From assembly GCA_030737835.1 (NCBI GenBank), contig JAUJYN010000019.1:2316433-2380432 (forward strand): a stretch of 64,000 nucleotides of DNA, given 5' to 3'. Under the pieces are notes generated by a model. The model was not told where the DNA came from. It searched no databases and saw only the letters and a list, made by a program, of their open reading frames with translations. Shown one piece after another: positions 1-9,008 of this stretch. Position numbers and translations under genes: made by a program. This DNA is from Acorus gramineus. Lineage: Eukaryota > Streptophyta > Magnoliopsida > Acorales > Acoraceae. Within the stretch, counting starts at the first letter, position 1. The number at the start of each line of letters is the position of its first letter.

Positions 1-331
1 GTGAAAAACAGGATTCCTCTTCTGCTTCTGGGAACTTGACAATGGGGGTTTAAAGGCCAGGTGTGTAGGGTGTAGGTGAGGGCCGGCTAGTGGAAAGCAG
101 CCGCCTTGTGGGGGACGGGTGGTTTGGGTTAGCCGCCTAGTGCCTAGTTCAATTTGGGCAGAACCTAGGTAGGAAATGGGTTAGGGTTTGGTGGAGGTTG
201 AATTAGGTTTAACCTGGGTTTTGGAGAGTGGTGTGGGGTATAGGCTTGTATGTGTTGATTGGGGATGTGATGATGTTGTGAATTCAGAATTATTTTGATT
301 GGTGATTATATCAAAAGAGTTTGAACCCCTC

Positions 332-339
332 TATTTATA
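332..339 (-). promoter_or_regulatory. TATA box of the minus-strand LTR (copy 1)
   Basis: TATAAATA on the minus strand, about 500 bases inside the LTR from its TGTAGATACC start. This is the expected U3/R position. The same box is conserved in the second LTR copy at 23,013-23,020. Confidence 0.6.
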
Positions 340-657
340 GTAAAAGAGAGGCAGGAGAATGTCCATGGGACAATAGATCGAAAATGGGTAATCAGGTGCT
401 TGATTTAACCTCCCATTAGATCTTTGTTCTATGACAGTGTCTAGGTGAGGGGCAGCTACTCTCAAGTTGCCACCCCAATGATGGCTTGCCAAATGCCCCA
501 TCTTTGGCAAGTGGTGGCTTGGGTCGGCTACTAGGTTTGAATCGGCCAAGATGGGGCGGCTAAAGGGAACAAACCGTCGCAATCATCTTCATTAAATGAT
601 GCTTTATGTCCCATCCAAGGGAAGCGGTTTGGGGTTGGTCAACTAGCCGCCCAGTGG

Positions 658-685
658 GGGGTGGCTACTTGTAAGTAGCCACCCC
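658..685. repeat. 28-bp palindrome (13-bp perfect stem) in LTR copy 1
   Basis: Two 13-bp arms centred on GT at 671-672 pair perfectly; each arm contains GTGGCTACTT or its complement. The matching site in the second LTR copy (about 23,388-23,416) has GCGGCTAC on the left arm and keeps an 8-bp inner stem. Similar GGCGGCTA/TAGCCGCC palindromes occur at 23,357-23,382 and 55,899-55,922. Confidence 0.8.
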
Positions 686-940
686 TGTCCAGGTTTTAGA
701 AACTTCTAAGTGTTGGACTAGGGTTTCCGGTTTTTGTTTCTAAGGAAGTTTTCTATTAGATGGTTTCCAAATGTGGTAATTTCTAAATTTTATTTGAAGT
801 ATTTTTGTCTTTGTGGATGGTCAAAATTGGGGTATCTACAGAACGTTGATCCCGATACTTCGGCGGGGGTCATTGACGTCATTTTTGGGGGCGAGCCACA
901 TTTGGCCAAGCCAAAGAGGGGTCCAACGAGACTCGAAGAA

Positions 941-1542
941 AATGCAAATCTCTTTTGAGATGATGCAGATTGACGAGGAGCCGAAGCTGGTAACTAAGAA
1001 GGCGAAAAGTGGTGATGAAGGAGTCATCAACTTCTCTGATGCCGACCTGGAAGGAGTCTATGCCCCTCACTCGGATGCGCTGGTAATTACTTTGCGTATC
1101 TCTAATTTCGATGTTAAGAGGATTCTTGTCGACACAGGAAGTTCGGCCGATATCCTCTTCACACTTCCTTCGGATGGGGTTGAAGGTGGCCGACCTCATC
1201 CCGACTAAGGACCCTCTTGTCGTCTTCAATGTTGCACGAGTTGTCCCAGCTGGACGCATCACGTTGCCAATTCGAGCAGGGAACCAGACATCCATGACGG
1301 ATTTCACCATCGTGGACCTCCCGTATCCATACAACGCCATCATCGGGCGCACGTGGTTGGCAGCGATGAAGGTGATCCCATCCACTTATCACCAGCGTCT
1401 TCATTTCCCCACGACTGAGGGGATAATGGAGATCCGGGGGGATCAAGTAACCGCGAGGAGTTGTTACATGGCGGCGCTGGCAGGGAAGTCGACCTTGCCC
1501 GGGAAACTGCCCGAGGAGGGAGAAATCCATCCTAAGAGGTAG
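941..1542 (+). pseudogene. Tat gag/pol linker and aspartic protease, copy 1 (frameshifted)
   Basis: The frame from 941 reads into [12 protein letters not shown], with the aspartic protease active-site triplet DTG at 1,131-1,139. Just after it a short deletion, seen against copy 2, shifts the frame. The rest of the protease continues in a second frame to 1,542, including the YNAIIGRTWL segment that corresponds to the C-terminal flap and ILG region of retropepsins. Known function of the family: cleavage of the gag-pol polyprotein. It cannot be made as one protein here. Confidence 0.75.
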
Positions 1543-1550
1543 CAATTACT

Positions 1551-2675
1551 TCAGGACCGAGTCAAGGCGGACAACAGCCGACCCGGTCCCGAAGGAAGCG
1601 TTCTTGAAGACCTTGAACAGGTCCCTATAGACCCTCTTGACCCTAAGAAGTCCTTTCTCGTCAGGAGTTTACTTTCAGCCGAAGAAAGAAGGGTGATACT
1701 CGACTTCATTGTCAAAAACAAGGATGTCTTCGCTTGGAAACCTCTAGACAAGCCGACAATTGACCCCGAGGTGGTGAATCACCGGTTGTACATCTCGCCC
1801 ACCATTCGCCCAGTCCGATAGAAGCAGAGACGAATGGCCTCCATACACGTAGAAGCAGTGTGGGATGAGGTGAACAGACTCTTGGCCGCCGGGTTCATTT
1901 GCGAGGTGTGACATCCCGATTGGCTGGCCAATATTGTGGTGGTTCCAAAGAAGAACAGGAAGTGGTGGTTGTGCGTGGACTTCACTGACTTGAATAGCGT
2001 GTGCCCAAAAGATAGCTTCCCAATTCCAAAGATCGGCCAGGTGGTTCACTCTTCATCGGGTAACGAATTAATGAGTTTTATGGATGCTTATTCAGGCTAT
2101 CACCAAATCCCAATGTACAATCCCGACCAAGAGAAAATCACATTCATAACCCCTACCGGCATTTACTGCTACCAAGTAATGCCATTTGGGTTAAAAAATG
2201 CCGGGGCCACATATCAAAGGTTGGTGACTAAGATCTTCCAGCGTCAGATCGAAAAAACCCTGGAGGTCTACACTGATGACATGATGGTCAAAGGTGAGCA
2301 CAGAAGTGACCATTTGACCCACTTGGAGGATGTCTTTGCCGTGCTGTAAAAGTACCGCCTCAAACTTAACGCAACGATGTGCTCCTTCGAAGTCACCTCG
2401 GGCAAGTTTTTGGGGGTACTTAACGACGCAGCGAGGAATCAAAGCTAACCCCAATCAGATCAAAGCAATCATGGAGATGGAGCCACCGTGAAACAAGAAG
2501 GAGGTGCAGAAGTTAACTGGAAGGTTGGCCGCTCTCAATCATTTCATCTCTAGAGCCACTAATTGAATCCAGCCATTCTTCCTCCTGCTTCAGAAGGCCC
2601 AGAGGTTCGAATGGACGCTGGAGTGTCAGAACGCATTTGAGCAAATAAAAAAATATCTCAGTACGCCACCCCTCT
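1551..2675 (+). pseudogene. Tat reverse transcriptase, copy 1 (stops and frameshifts)
   Basis: Fragments read, in order, the segment before RT, then HPDWLANIVVVPKKN, CVDFTDLN, a MDAYSGYHQIPM palm motif, MPFGLKNAGATYQ, and the catalytic box as YTDDM near 2,270 instead of the usual YIDDM/YVDDM. A stop lies at about 1,909 (before HPDW) and another at 2,347-2,349; a one-base insertion near 2,413 and a further stop near 2,488 follow. Family function: RNA- and DNA-templated cDNA synthesis in cytoplasmic particles. The changed box residue and the stops argue for an inactive relic. Confidence 0.85.
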
Positions 2676-3486
2676 TGGTATGCCCTTCTCCCGGAGATGT
2701 CCTGCTCCTTTACATTGCAGCTTCCGTGCATGCTGTCAGCTCTACGCTGCTGAAGGACATGGACCGAGGGCAGCGGGCGATCTACTATGCAAGTAAGGCG
2801 TTAAACGGGGTAGAAACAAGGTATTCCCGCGTCGAAAAAGTTGTGTTTTCCTTGCTCATTTCTACCCGGAAGTTAAGGCTTTATTTGCGAGCCCATTTGA
2901 TCCACGTCATCACCGACTCGCCTCTCAAAGCTATATTGCGGAAGGCAGACGTCATAGGGCGATTACTGAAGTGGGTAGTGGAACTATCAGCCTTTGATAT
3001 CCACTATCAGCCCAAGAATGCGATCAATGGGGAGGTGGTGGCAGACATCATCGCCGATCTCACACCCGTAGAGCAACAGGTCTGCACCATCTCCGACTTC
3101 AGGCCGATTTCTTGGACACTCCATGTCGATGGGGTGTCCAATCGAAGAGGGTCAGGAGCTGGGCTGATCTTGAGAAGTGAAGACAGATTCTTGTTCGAGC
3201 ATGCGATCAAGCTTGGCGTCAAGGCTTCTAATAACGAAGCCGAATATGAGGCCCTGATCGCAGGTTTAGAGTTTGCTATAGATCTCTCCGTGCATAAATT
3301 GGTGATCTATAGCGATTCTCAGCTCATGGTCTGTCAAAGCATTGGAGAGTATCAGACAAAAGGCGAGCACATGGTTGCCTATCAGAGCTATGCACGAACC
3401 TTGCTCTCACAAATCGGTGATTGGAAGATCCACTCAATTGATCACGAGCAAAATACTCAAGCTTATGCCTTCGTGAATTTGGCTAG
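2676..3486 (+). pseudogene. Tat RNase H plus second plant-type RNase H, copy 1
   Basis: The open frame from 2,675 to 3,508 holds the tail of the RT-linked RNase H (YYASKALNGVETRYS, VITDSPLKAIL) and then a second RNase H fold: HVDGVSNRRGSGAGLIL with the first catalytic Asp, EAEYEALIAGLEFA with the Glu, and IYSDSQLMV with another Asp. Two consecutive RNase H modules mark Tat elements. Bases 2,745-3,374 are identical by eye to copy 2, although the flanks differ. At about 3,486 the frame jumps to integrase through a deletion. Confidence 0.85.
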
Positions 3487-4114
3487 TTCAGAGTGCCGAA
3501 CACTATAATCTCTGACAATGGAACACAGTTCGATAATGCCACCATTAGGGAGTTTTGCAAGGAGTTGGGAATAAAACATCTTTTCTCCTCACCTCGCTAC
3601 CCCCAGGAAAATGGATAGGCAGAGATCACTAACCGTACTATCCTAGATGGGATTAAGAAGTGCCTCGACGCGGCTAAAGGCAACTAGGTGGATGAACTCC
3701 GCTCGGTGTTATGGGTGTACCGCACAATAGCACAAAGGGCTATAGGTGAAACTCCGCTTTCCCTGGCCTTTGGCATGGAAGCGGTAATTCCTATAGAGCT
3801 CGGGATCCCAACCTTTAGGACCGAGAACTTTGAACCACGTGCTAATGAAGAAGTTCTTGCGTCCAACCTGGACCTAAGGGATGAGCGAAGGGAAGAGGGT
3901 TTCGCTACGAAGCTTTCAGGTCGGAGACCTGGTCTTACAAGAGGTAAACCCCGAATCCTGAAAATGATATGATGGTAAACTCAGACCCACTTGGGAGGGA
4001 CCATATAAATTAGTCGGGATGGGTCCACAAGGGGCTTACTATTTAGAAGGAATGAATGGAGAGGCACTTATTAGACCTCACAATGTAATGCATTTAAAAA
4101 AGTACTACTTTTGA
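3487..4114 (+). pseudogene. Tat integrase C-terminal two thirds, copy 1
   Basis: After GGCTAGT near 3,486 the sequence reads ISDNGTQFDN (second catalytic Asp) and SPRYPQENG, stop, AEITN (catalytic Glu), then WVYRTIAQRAIGETP and the typical Tat ending RPTWEGPYKLVG ... HNVMHLKKYY with a stop at 4,112-4,114. The HHCC zinc finger and the first catalytic Asp are missing because of the internal deletion. In-frame stops occur near 3,616 and 3,685, and a shift near 3,900. The integrase cannot be functional. Confidence 0.85.
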
Positions 4115-4916
4115 AATAAAAGTTGTTCGATTGGTTTCTATTCATCTCTTTGTGAATATTTTATGTGAATGAAAGCCCTTTTGAGGTCGCGCGTGAACTT
4201 GGTTATGCACAGCACTCTAAGAAAAAAGGTCGTGAATAGGCAATGTTCAGGTCGATTGGATGAGCACTCTTCGTGAAAGAGGTCGCGCTGGGGACGCCCC
4301 ATCCATCGATTAAGCACTCAAGTAAAAGGCACAAAAACTCACAAAATGAGGTTGTTAGGAAGTACAAGCTTCCCCCGTGTCCACAAGGGCCTCAAAGAGC
4401 CAAGGCTCTATGATCAGCCTCTAGAGGTCGCGATGAAAGGATAAATAGAGTTAGTCCATTAAATAGGCTTAAATTCTAAAAGGGCATGTCCCTATTACCC
4501 TAACAAATAGCACTCCAACCAGAATCATTCATATCACGCAAGGAAAAAACGGACAGACATGTAAAAGATAAGTCGTTTAAATAAACATTGTTCTTTACAA
4601 AATGTCAGTAGTTCTGGGACCCATCACTGGGACCAGATTCTGAACCAGAAGAAAGAGTGCTAGCGATACGAGAAACATTGTTGGATCTATCCTTGACGAT
4701 ATCCATGATTGTAGTTCTTATCGGCGCAAGTTGTCAAAGAATCTGAGATCTCCTGCATCTGATCTTTCACCGTCAAGAAGGCCTCATCTCGACCCTTCGT
4801 CAAACCGTCCTCATAAGCGACCGTGGCATTAGCTCGAAGGCCACAAATAACAGCTTGTTGATCTCGTGACTCCTGCGTTAGAGCTTCAACTCGCTTCTCT
4901 GCATTTTCTACTCGTA
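4115..4916 (+). other. 3' non-coding region of Tat copy 1
   Basis: About 800 bases lie between the pol stop and the chromovirus fragment. No plus-strand gene is seen. The second half carries a minus-strand open frame (4,687-4,925) described separately. The expected Tat 3' LTR is not present; the sequence changes directly into chromovirus integrase sequence near 4,917. Confidence 0.5.
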
Positions 4917-4925
4917 AAGAAAGCT
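4687..4925 (-). pseudogene. Antisense ORF with coiled-coil character in the Tat 3' region
   Basis: On the minus strand about 80 codons read LRVENAEKRVEALTQESRDQ and onward. The segment is rich in Glu, Lys, Gln and Leu, as expected for a coiled coil. The open frame continues a few codons into the adjoining chromovirus sequence, so its apparent start is not original. Some Tat elements (Grande, Retand) are known to carry extra, sometimes antisense, ORFs between pol and the 3' LTR. Whether this is such a gene or a misplaced gag fragment cannot be settled here. Confidence 0.35.
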
Positions 4926-5331
4926 TCGACGTTCGGGGCAAGCTGAGTTTGCTCTTTAATGGGACCATTTCTCGTCATTGAGTGGATTGGGGAGGTGGCT
5001 TATCATGTAGCCTTTCCCCCACAGCTGGTTCATGCCCACGACGTCGTTCTTATCCCATGGCCGAGGCGTTATGTCCACGATCCTGCTCAGTCTCTCTATT
5101 CGACCGCCTCATCCTCGAGGTGGATTTGTCGTTCGTGGAGCAGTGGATCGAGGTCAGGGACAAGCATGAGAAGAGGCTCCACGCTAAGACTGTTCCTTTG
5201 ATTGCAGTGGGTTGGTAGCGCCAGTCCGGTGCGAAGACCACTTGGGAGCAAAGGTCTAAGCTTGATACTTTCAGTCTTCCCTTTTGGGTTTCCTTAAATT
5301 TCGAGGACTAAATTTCCTAAGGGGGGAAGAA
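4917..5331 (+). pseudogene. Chromovirus integrase C-terminus and chromodomain fragment
   Basis: From about 4,917 the sequence matches the C-terminal part of the chromovirus pol at 35,750-36,117. Segments across two frames read VRGKLS, then FLVIEWIGEVAYHVAFPPQL, RRYVHDPAQ, and DLSFVEQWIEVRD with TTWEQ, the chromodomain-like tail. A one-base deletion near the start and a stop at 5,217-5,219 break it. A polypurine tract (about 5,319-5,330) precedes the LTR at 5,332. Everything upstream of the integrase C-terminus is missing. Confidence 0.8.
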
Positions 5332-6279
5332 TGTTGTGTCTGTGTCATTTGGAGCGCTCTGTTTGAAGATTTGGGTACATAATTTTTTCTCCTAAGTTAT
5401 GTATTTCCAATTTGGGTTTTGGGTTTGATTTTGTTAAAATCCAAGATGAAGAGGTTTAAATATGATTTTATTATGAGATGTCCAGTTTTGAGTTAGCTTT
5501 CGCACAGAAGTGTAACTAGACCAACTGGATTCTTGTAGTAAAAGTTATGGGTATTTTTCCAAGTATACCCCGGGGATGGAAATTCTGGCAGCAGCCCTGT
5601 TCCATGTTTAGCTCTAATTTCGGATTAGCTGGAGAGATTATCTGATCTTTCCATGAACATGAAAGTTGTAGATAATCTTCTTATCTTTCAATCGGTTCTA
5701 GAATCAAGCAATTCGGAGCTGTATCGGGGAAGTTATGGCTGTTCCAGTGAAGCTTGCGCAGAATTTCTAGTCGAAGGGTGACTTAGTAATTCCCCCTTAG
5801 ATATTTGATAAATATCTCCTCTCTCTCTCCCTTCCCCTCTCACTTCCGACCAGAATTCTGGTTCCCCTTCTCTCTTTTCATTTGCACCCCTTGTGTTTGT
5901 GTTTTTGCCAAAGAGAAGGTGGTGGTGGTGGTGGTGGGGGAAGTGGTGGTGGTGGATCTTGGTGTTGTTGGTTGTTGTTTGTTCTCCCCTCTCTCAAGCT
6001 CTCTTTGCATGATCTCCCCCCCCTGTTTTTGCTGCCATAGAGGGCTGAGGAGGCTGAGTGGAGGTGGTGGTGGTGGTGGTTCCGGTGGCGGCGTTTCGGT
6101 GCGCGAAGGGCCCCGAACCTCCCCCTTTCTTTTCCCTCCCAAGGTGAGCTCCTCCCCTCCTTTTTCTTGGTTTCCTTGGCTTAAGGGGTGGTGGGAAAGT
6201 CATGCTTGCTAGGTAGTTGGGTTTGGGTGTGTGTGAGGGGTTGGGATGGGTGAAAATGGGGTTAGAATGGGCTGGGCGC

Positions 6280-6720
6280 ATGCTGGGCGTCGTCTGCGCG
6301 CGTGCGCGCGCAGGCGCGAGAGCAGGCGGGCGCAGGCGGGCGCTAGCGGGCGCACAGACGCGCGCGGGCTCAGGGCGCCTGGGCGCAGGGCAGGGCGCCT
6401 GGGCACTGCGCCTGGGTGCGAGGCAGGGCGCCTGGGCAGTGCGCCTGGGCGCGGAGCTGGGGACCAGTGCGCGCGCGCGTGCGCGTGCGTGCGTGCGTGC
6501 GCGTGCTAGGGCGTGCGCGGGGTGCTTCGCGTGGGGCGCGGGCTGGACGCGCGGTGCGCGTGGGCACGTGCGAGCGTGCGCGTGCGTGCGGCAGCGCGTC
6601 TGGGCGCGCGGGCAGGCGCGCGGCAGTGCGCCGATGGTGCCGGGGTGCGTGCGTGCGTGCGCATTCATGCGTGCGCGTGCGGGTGGCCGTGCGTATGGCT
6701 GCCCGGGGGTTCGGGAGTGA
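6280..6720. repeat. CpG-dense GCGCGTGCG low-complexity tract in LTR A
   Basis: Runs of GCGCGC and GCGTGCGTGC alternate purine and pyrimidine for most of 440 bases. This gives long open frames on both strands rich in Arg, Ala and Gly that have no protein-like features. Equivalent tracts lie at about 10,500-10,830, 15,690-16,290, 29,380-29,870, 37,065-37,540 and 58,570-58,930. The frames should not be annotated as genes. Confidence 0.85.
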
Positions 6721-6845
6721 GTCAGGGTGCTCGGACTCGCGTGCGTACGGGCCGTATGTACGTTTGTCCGAGTGTTGGGTATTTTTAGTGTATTTTAGTG
6801 GTATTTATGTATTTTACTCACCGAGTTGATTACCCTGTCTTGCAG

Positions 6846-6881
6846 ATCTTGACGGATGGTCACGCGACGACCCGGGTGTTG
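6846..6881 (+). other. 36-nt splice-bounded block in LTR A
   Basis: The block is preceded by a CTTGCAG acceptor-like site and followed by GTGAGT, a consensus donor. Equivalent blocks occur at 16,439-16,474, 29,963-29,998 and 37,647-37,682 on the plus strand, at 8,744-8,779 and 10,340-10,375 on the minus strand (all 36 nt), and at 59,016-59,054 (39 nt). It may be a micro-exon of an LTR transcript; no protein function is proposed. Confidence 0.5.
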
Positions 6882-8279
6882 GTGAGTGGGACAATCCAAC
6901 CCAGTAGGGAGGCGTTATATGCACTTGGGCGTGTACCGTCCTCCCCTGGGGCACCATGGATTTATATTAACTTGTTGTAATGTGTAATCCATGCAAGCAT
7001 GATTAAAATGTAGTATGCATGCTACCCTAGACTTTGTATGTTAGGGACTTGCACCCTTAGGATATGTGTAAGAGCCATGCATCCTGTCACCTTGTTATCA
7101 TGCTAGGAAGCCTCGACCTATGCATGTTCCCATTTAGTTTAAATTATTTAAATTAAATGCTAGCATATGATTTCAGCATGCCTTGATAATATTATAGGGA
7201 GGGGCCTTGCGAGGTCAACATTGAGACCCGGGTTAGGGTGCTCCGTGTTCCTTGTTTGGTTGTCGGGATGTCCTATATCGGGACCTCATGCTGCCCTCCC
7301 AAGGTTTCTTTTCCCAATAATATTATAACCATCATTATTATTATTATTATATGTTCCCCGCATCCTGGTTATGCGCCCTGGAGGAATTATGAATAATTCA
7401 TGGCATTAGAGTTGTTGTGATGTGTTGTCGGTGGATCCGAGTGGATCATATGCGATGGATAGGCTGTTCTGTTCCCTTCGTTGGATCCGTGTAGAGACTA
7501 CCCCGGCCTTGGAAAGGCTGTCCCGTGCAGGGGCTCCCATCAGTAGGCACCTCCTGATTTGGGACGGACTGTGCTGAATGTGGGGGTGGCCAAACGGCCT
7601 ACGGAGTGGGGAGAGACTATCAGTGGACCAAGGGTGACCATCAGCCTAGTCAGTCCCAATATCCTATGTCACCATATTGAGGGGTGAGGGTGAGGGTGGG
7701 GTGGGTCGGCGATGTAGCGACCCACTGGTTTGTTTAGTCCCAATATCCTATGTCACCTATTGAGGGGTGAGGGTGAGGGTGTAGTGGGTTGGCGATAGCG
7801 ACCCACTGGATTTTTGGTGTAGTTCCTGCCATTTTGTGGCTTGGATAATAATATTGTGGATAATAATATCTGGTGGATAATATAGCTGTGATGCATGGGT
7901 TGTGCTGTTCACTGAGCGTGTGGCTCACCCCTCACCCCTCGCATAATATTTTTCTCCAGTGTCATCTGAGTCGGATCTGGAGGAGGAGCTCCCCGAGGGA
8001 CTTCATCAGTAGCGGAGTAGCGCCACGTTTGTGTATTATTTGGATGTCTTAGTATATATTGGCTCTCAGAGGACATATGATTATGTATCGAGTCTGTAGT
8101 ATGTTTTGGTTACAGATTCAGTCTTTTAGCTTCCGCTATTTGGGTATATATCATGTCAGCCCCTTTGTTGTCTGTGTTGAAATTGTTGATGTTGTTTAGG
8201 GTATATTATTGACCTCCTGTTTAGACTGCTGATATTATATATACACTTGCCGCGTCCCGGGGACGCCCGGGGCGTGACA

Positions 8280-9008
8280 AGTATGACCCCCCATAAGTTG
8301 TCATACACTTGCCTAAACTCATTAGGCAAGATTTAAGGCTTAACTTAAGCATATAACATGGATAATAAATATACAAGGAAATGATCATTGAAGAATTTAA
8401 ATAATATAATAACAAGGTTATAATATTTTCTAAGGCATGCTTACACTTATGCTTTTCATAGATAGCTAAGGGTATACTTAGGCAAGGTCGGGGTGCATGT
8501 AGGAATCAAATGTTATCCTAACATGGGACATGATGCATGAACAAACATTGGTCCCTACACATGATACTAGGATGTATAACCCTAACATGTTAGGTCTAAC
8601 ATGACATGGATGCAACCTAGCAAGCCCAATAATAACATACACATGCAAATATGGTTAATATGCAGTTATGATACCCCAGGGGAGGGCAATGGACGTCTAC
8701 GTGCATCGAACACCTCCCAAATGGGTTGGATCGACCCACTCACCGCAACCCGGGTCATTGCATGACCGTTCACCGAGAACTGCAAGACGAGGGCATCCAA
8801 ATTGGTGAGTATAATTACGTAAATATATATAGAATTTACTTGAAATGCCAAAGACTCGGACATGCACGCATACGGGCTCACACGCATGGGAGTACGCACG
8901 TACGCACGCAAGTCTGAGTGCCCCGACACCTACCCGAACCCTCGGGCAGCCACACGTGTTGCCCCTGCACGCGTACACACGCATAAGCACGCGCGCACGC
9001 GCCCCTGC
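8280..9008 (-). repeat. Minus-strand chromovirus LTR fragment
   Basis: The reverse complement contains LTR middle sequence: the GCATGCCTTAG block (rc near 8,430), the conserved GTGAGTGG/CCCGGGT region near 8,738-8,755 and the beginning of a CpG-rich tract at 8,860-9,005. It is truncated at both sides. LTR A ends at 8,279 on its left and LTR B's 3' end starts at 9,009 on its right. Its 36-nt splice-bounded block lies at 8,744-8,779. Confidence 0.7.

Larger units (their letters stand above)
1..840 (-). repeat. Minus-strand LTR of a Tat/Ogre-like retrotransposon (copy 1, cut by window edge)
   Basis: Read on the minus strand, the LTR begins with TGTAGATACCCC at 840, a start common to plant Tat/Ogre-type LTRs. 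It runs towards base 1, where the window cuts it. It is homologous to the complete LTR at 22,340-23,572, and base 1 aligns near 22,687 of that copy. A TATA box lies at 332-339 and a 28-bp palindrome at 658-685. The element body that should follow lies outside the window; the sequence on the right is a plus-strand Tat element in the opposite orientation. Confidence 0.8.
841..4916 (+). mobile_element. Tat-lineage Ty3/gypsy element, copy 1, degenerate
   Basis: A plus-strand run of protease, reverse transcriptase, RNase H, a second plant-type RNase H and integrase, in Ty3/gypsy order. The extra RNase H after the polymerase-linked one is the hallmark of the Tat lineage (Retand, Ogre, Grande, RIRE2). 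The element is broken by stops and frameshifts. It lacks gag: its left end joins directly to the minus-strand LTR at 840/841. On the right it runs through a 3' non-coding region into chromovirus sequence near 4,917. No LTR of its own is recognisable here. Copy 2 lies at 23,573-25,645 and 40,070-40,680. Confidence 0.85.
5332..8279 (+). repeat. Chromovirus 3' LTR A (2,948 bp)
   Basis: The LTR starts TGTTGTGTCTGTG directly after the polypurine tract and ends GGGGCGTGACA-type (GGCGTGACA) at 8,279. Its 5' third resembles the solo LTR at 25,646 and its 3' half resembles LTRs B, D, E and F. Inside are a CT-rich leader (5,817-5,845), a GGT-repeat block, a CpG-dense tract (about 6,280-6,720), the splice-bounded 36-nt block at 6,846-6,881, and two GGGTGAGGGTGAGGG runs near 7,681 and 7,762. 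No matching 5' LTR is present next to it. Confidence 0.85.

Noticed and set aside
6217..6829. Several overlapping long open frames on both strands in the GCG-rich LTR tracts (also near 10,500-10,990, 15,625-16,550, 29,300-30,110, 36,813-37,796 and 58,553-58,956)
   Set aside because: All frames are open because the sequence is GC-rich with few stop codons. Composition is Arg/Ala/Gly or Cys/His low complexity, there are no domains, and they lie in LTRs.
6846..6881. A small protein encoded by the splice-bounded block and neighbouring exon-like blocks
   Set aside because: The 36/39-nt lengths keep phase, but the upstream block differs in length by non-multiples of three among LTRs, and the downstream block has stops at once in LTRs E and F.
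7681..7705. Possible interstitial telomere repeat from GGGTGAGGGTGAGGG
   Set aside because: The plant telomere unit is TTTAGGG; these runs are GGGTGA-type, short, and always at the same LTR position.
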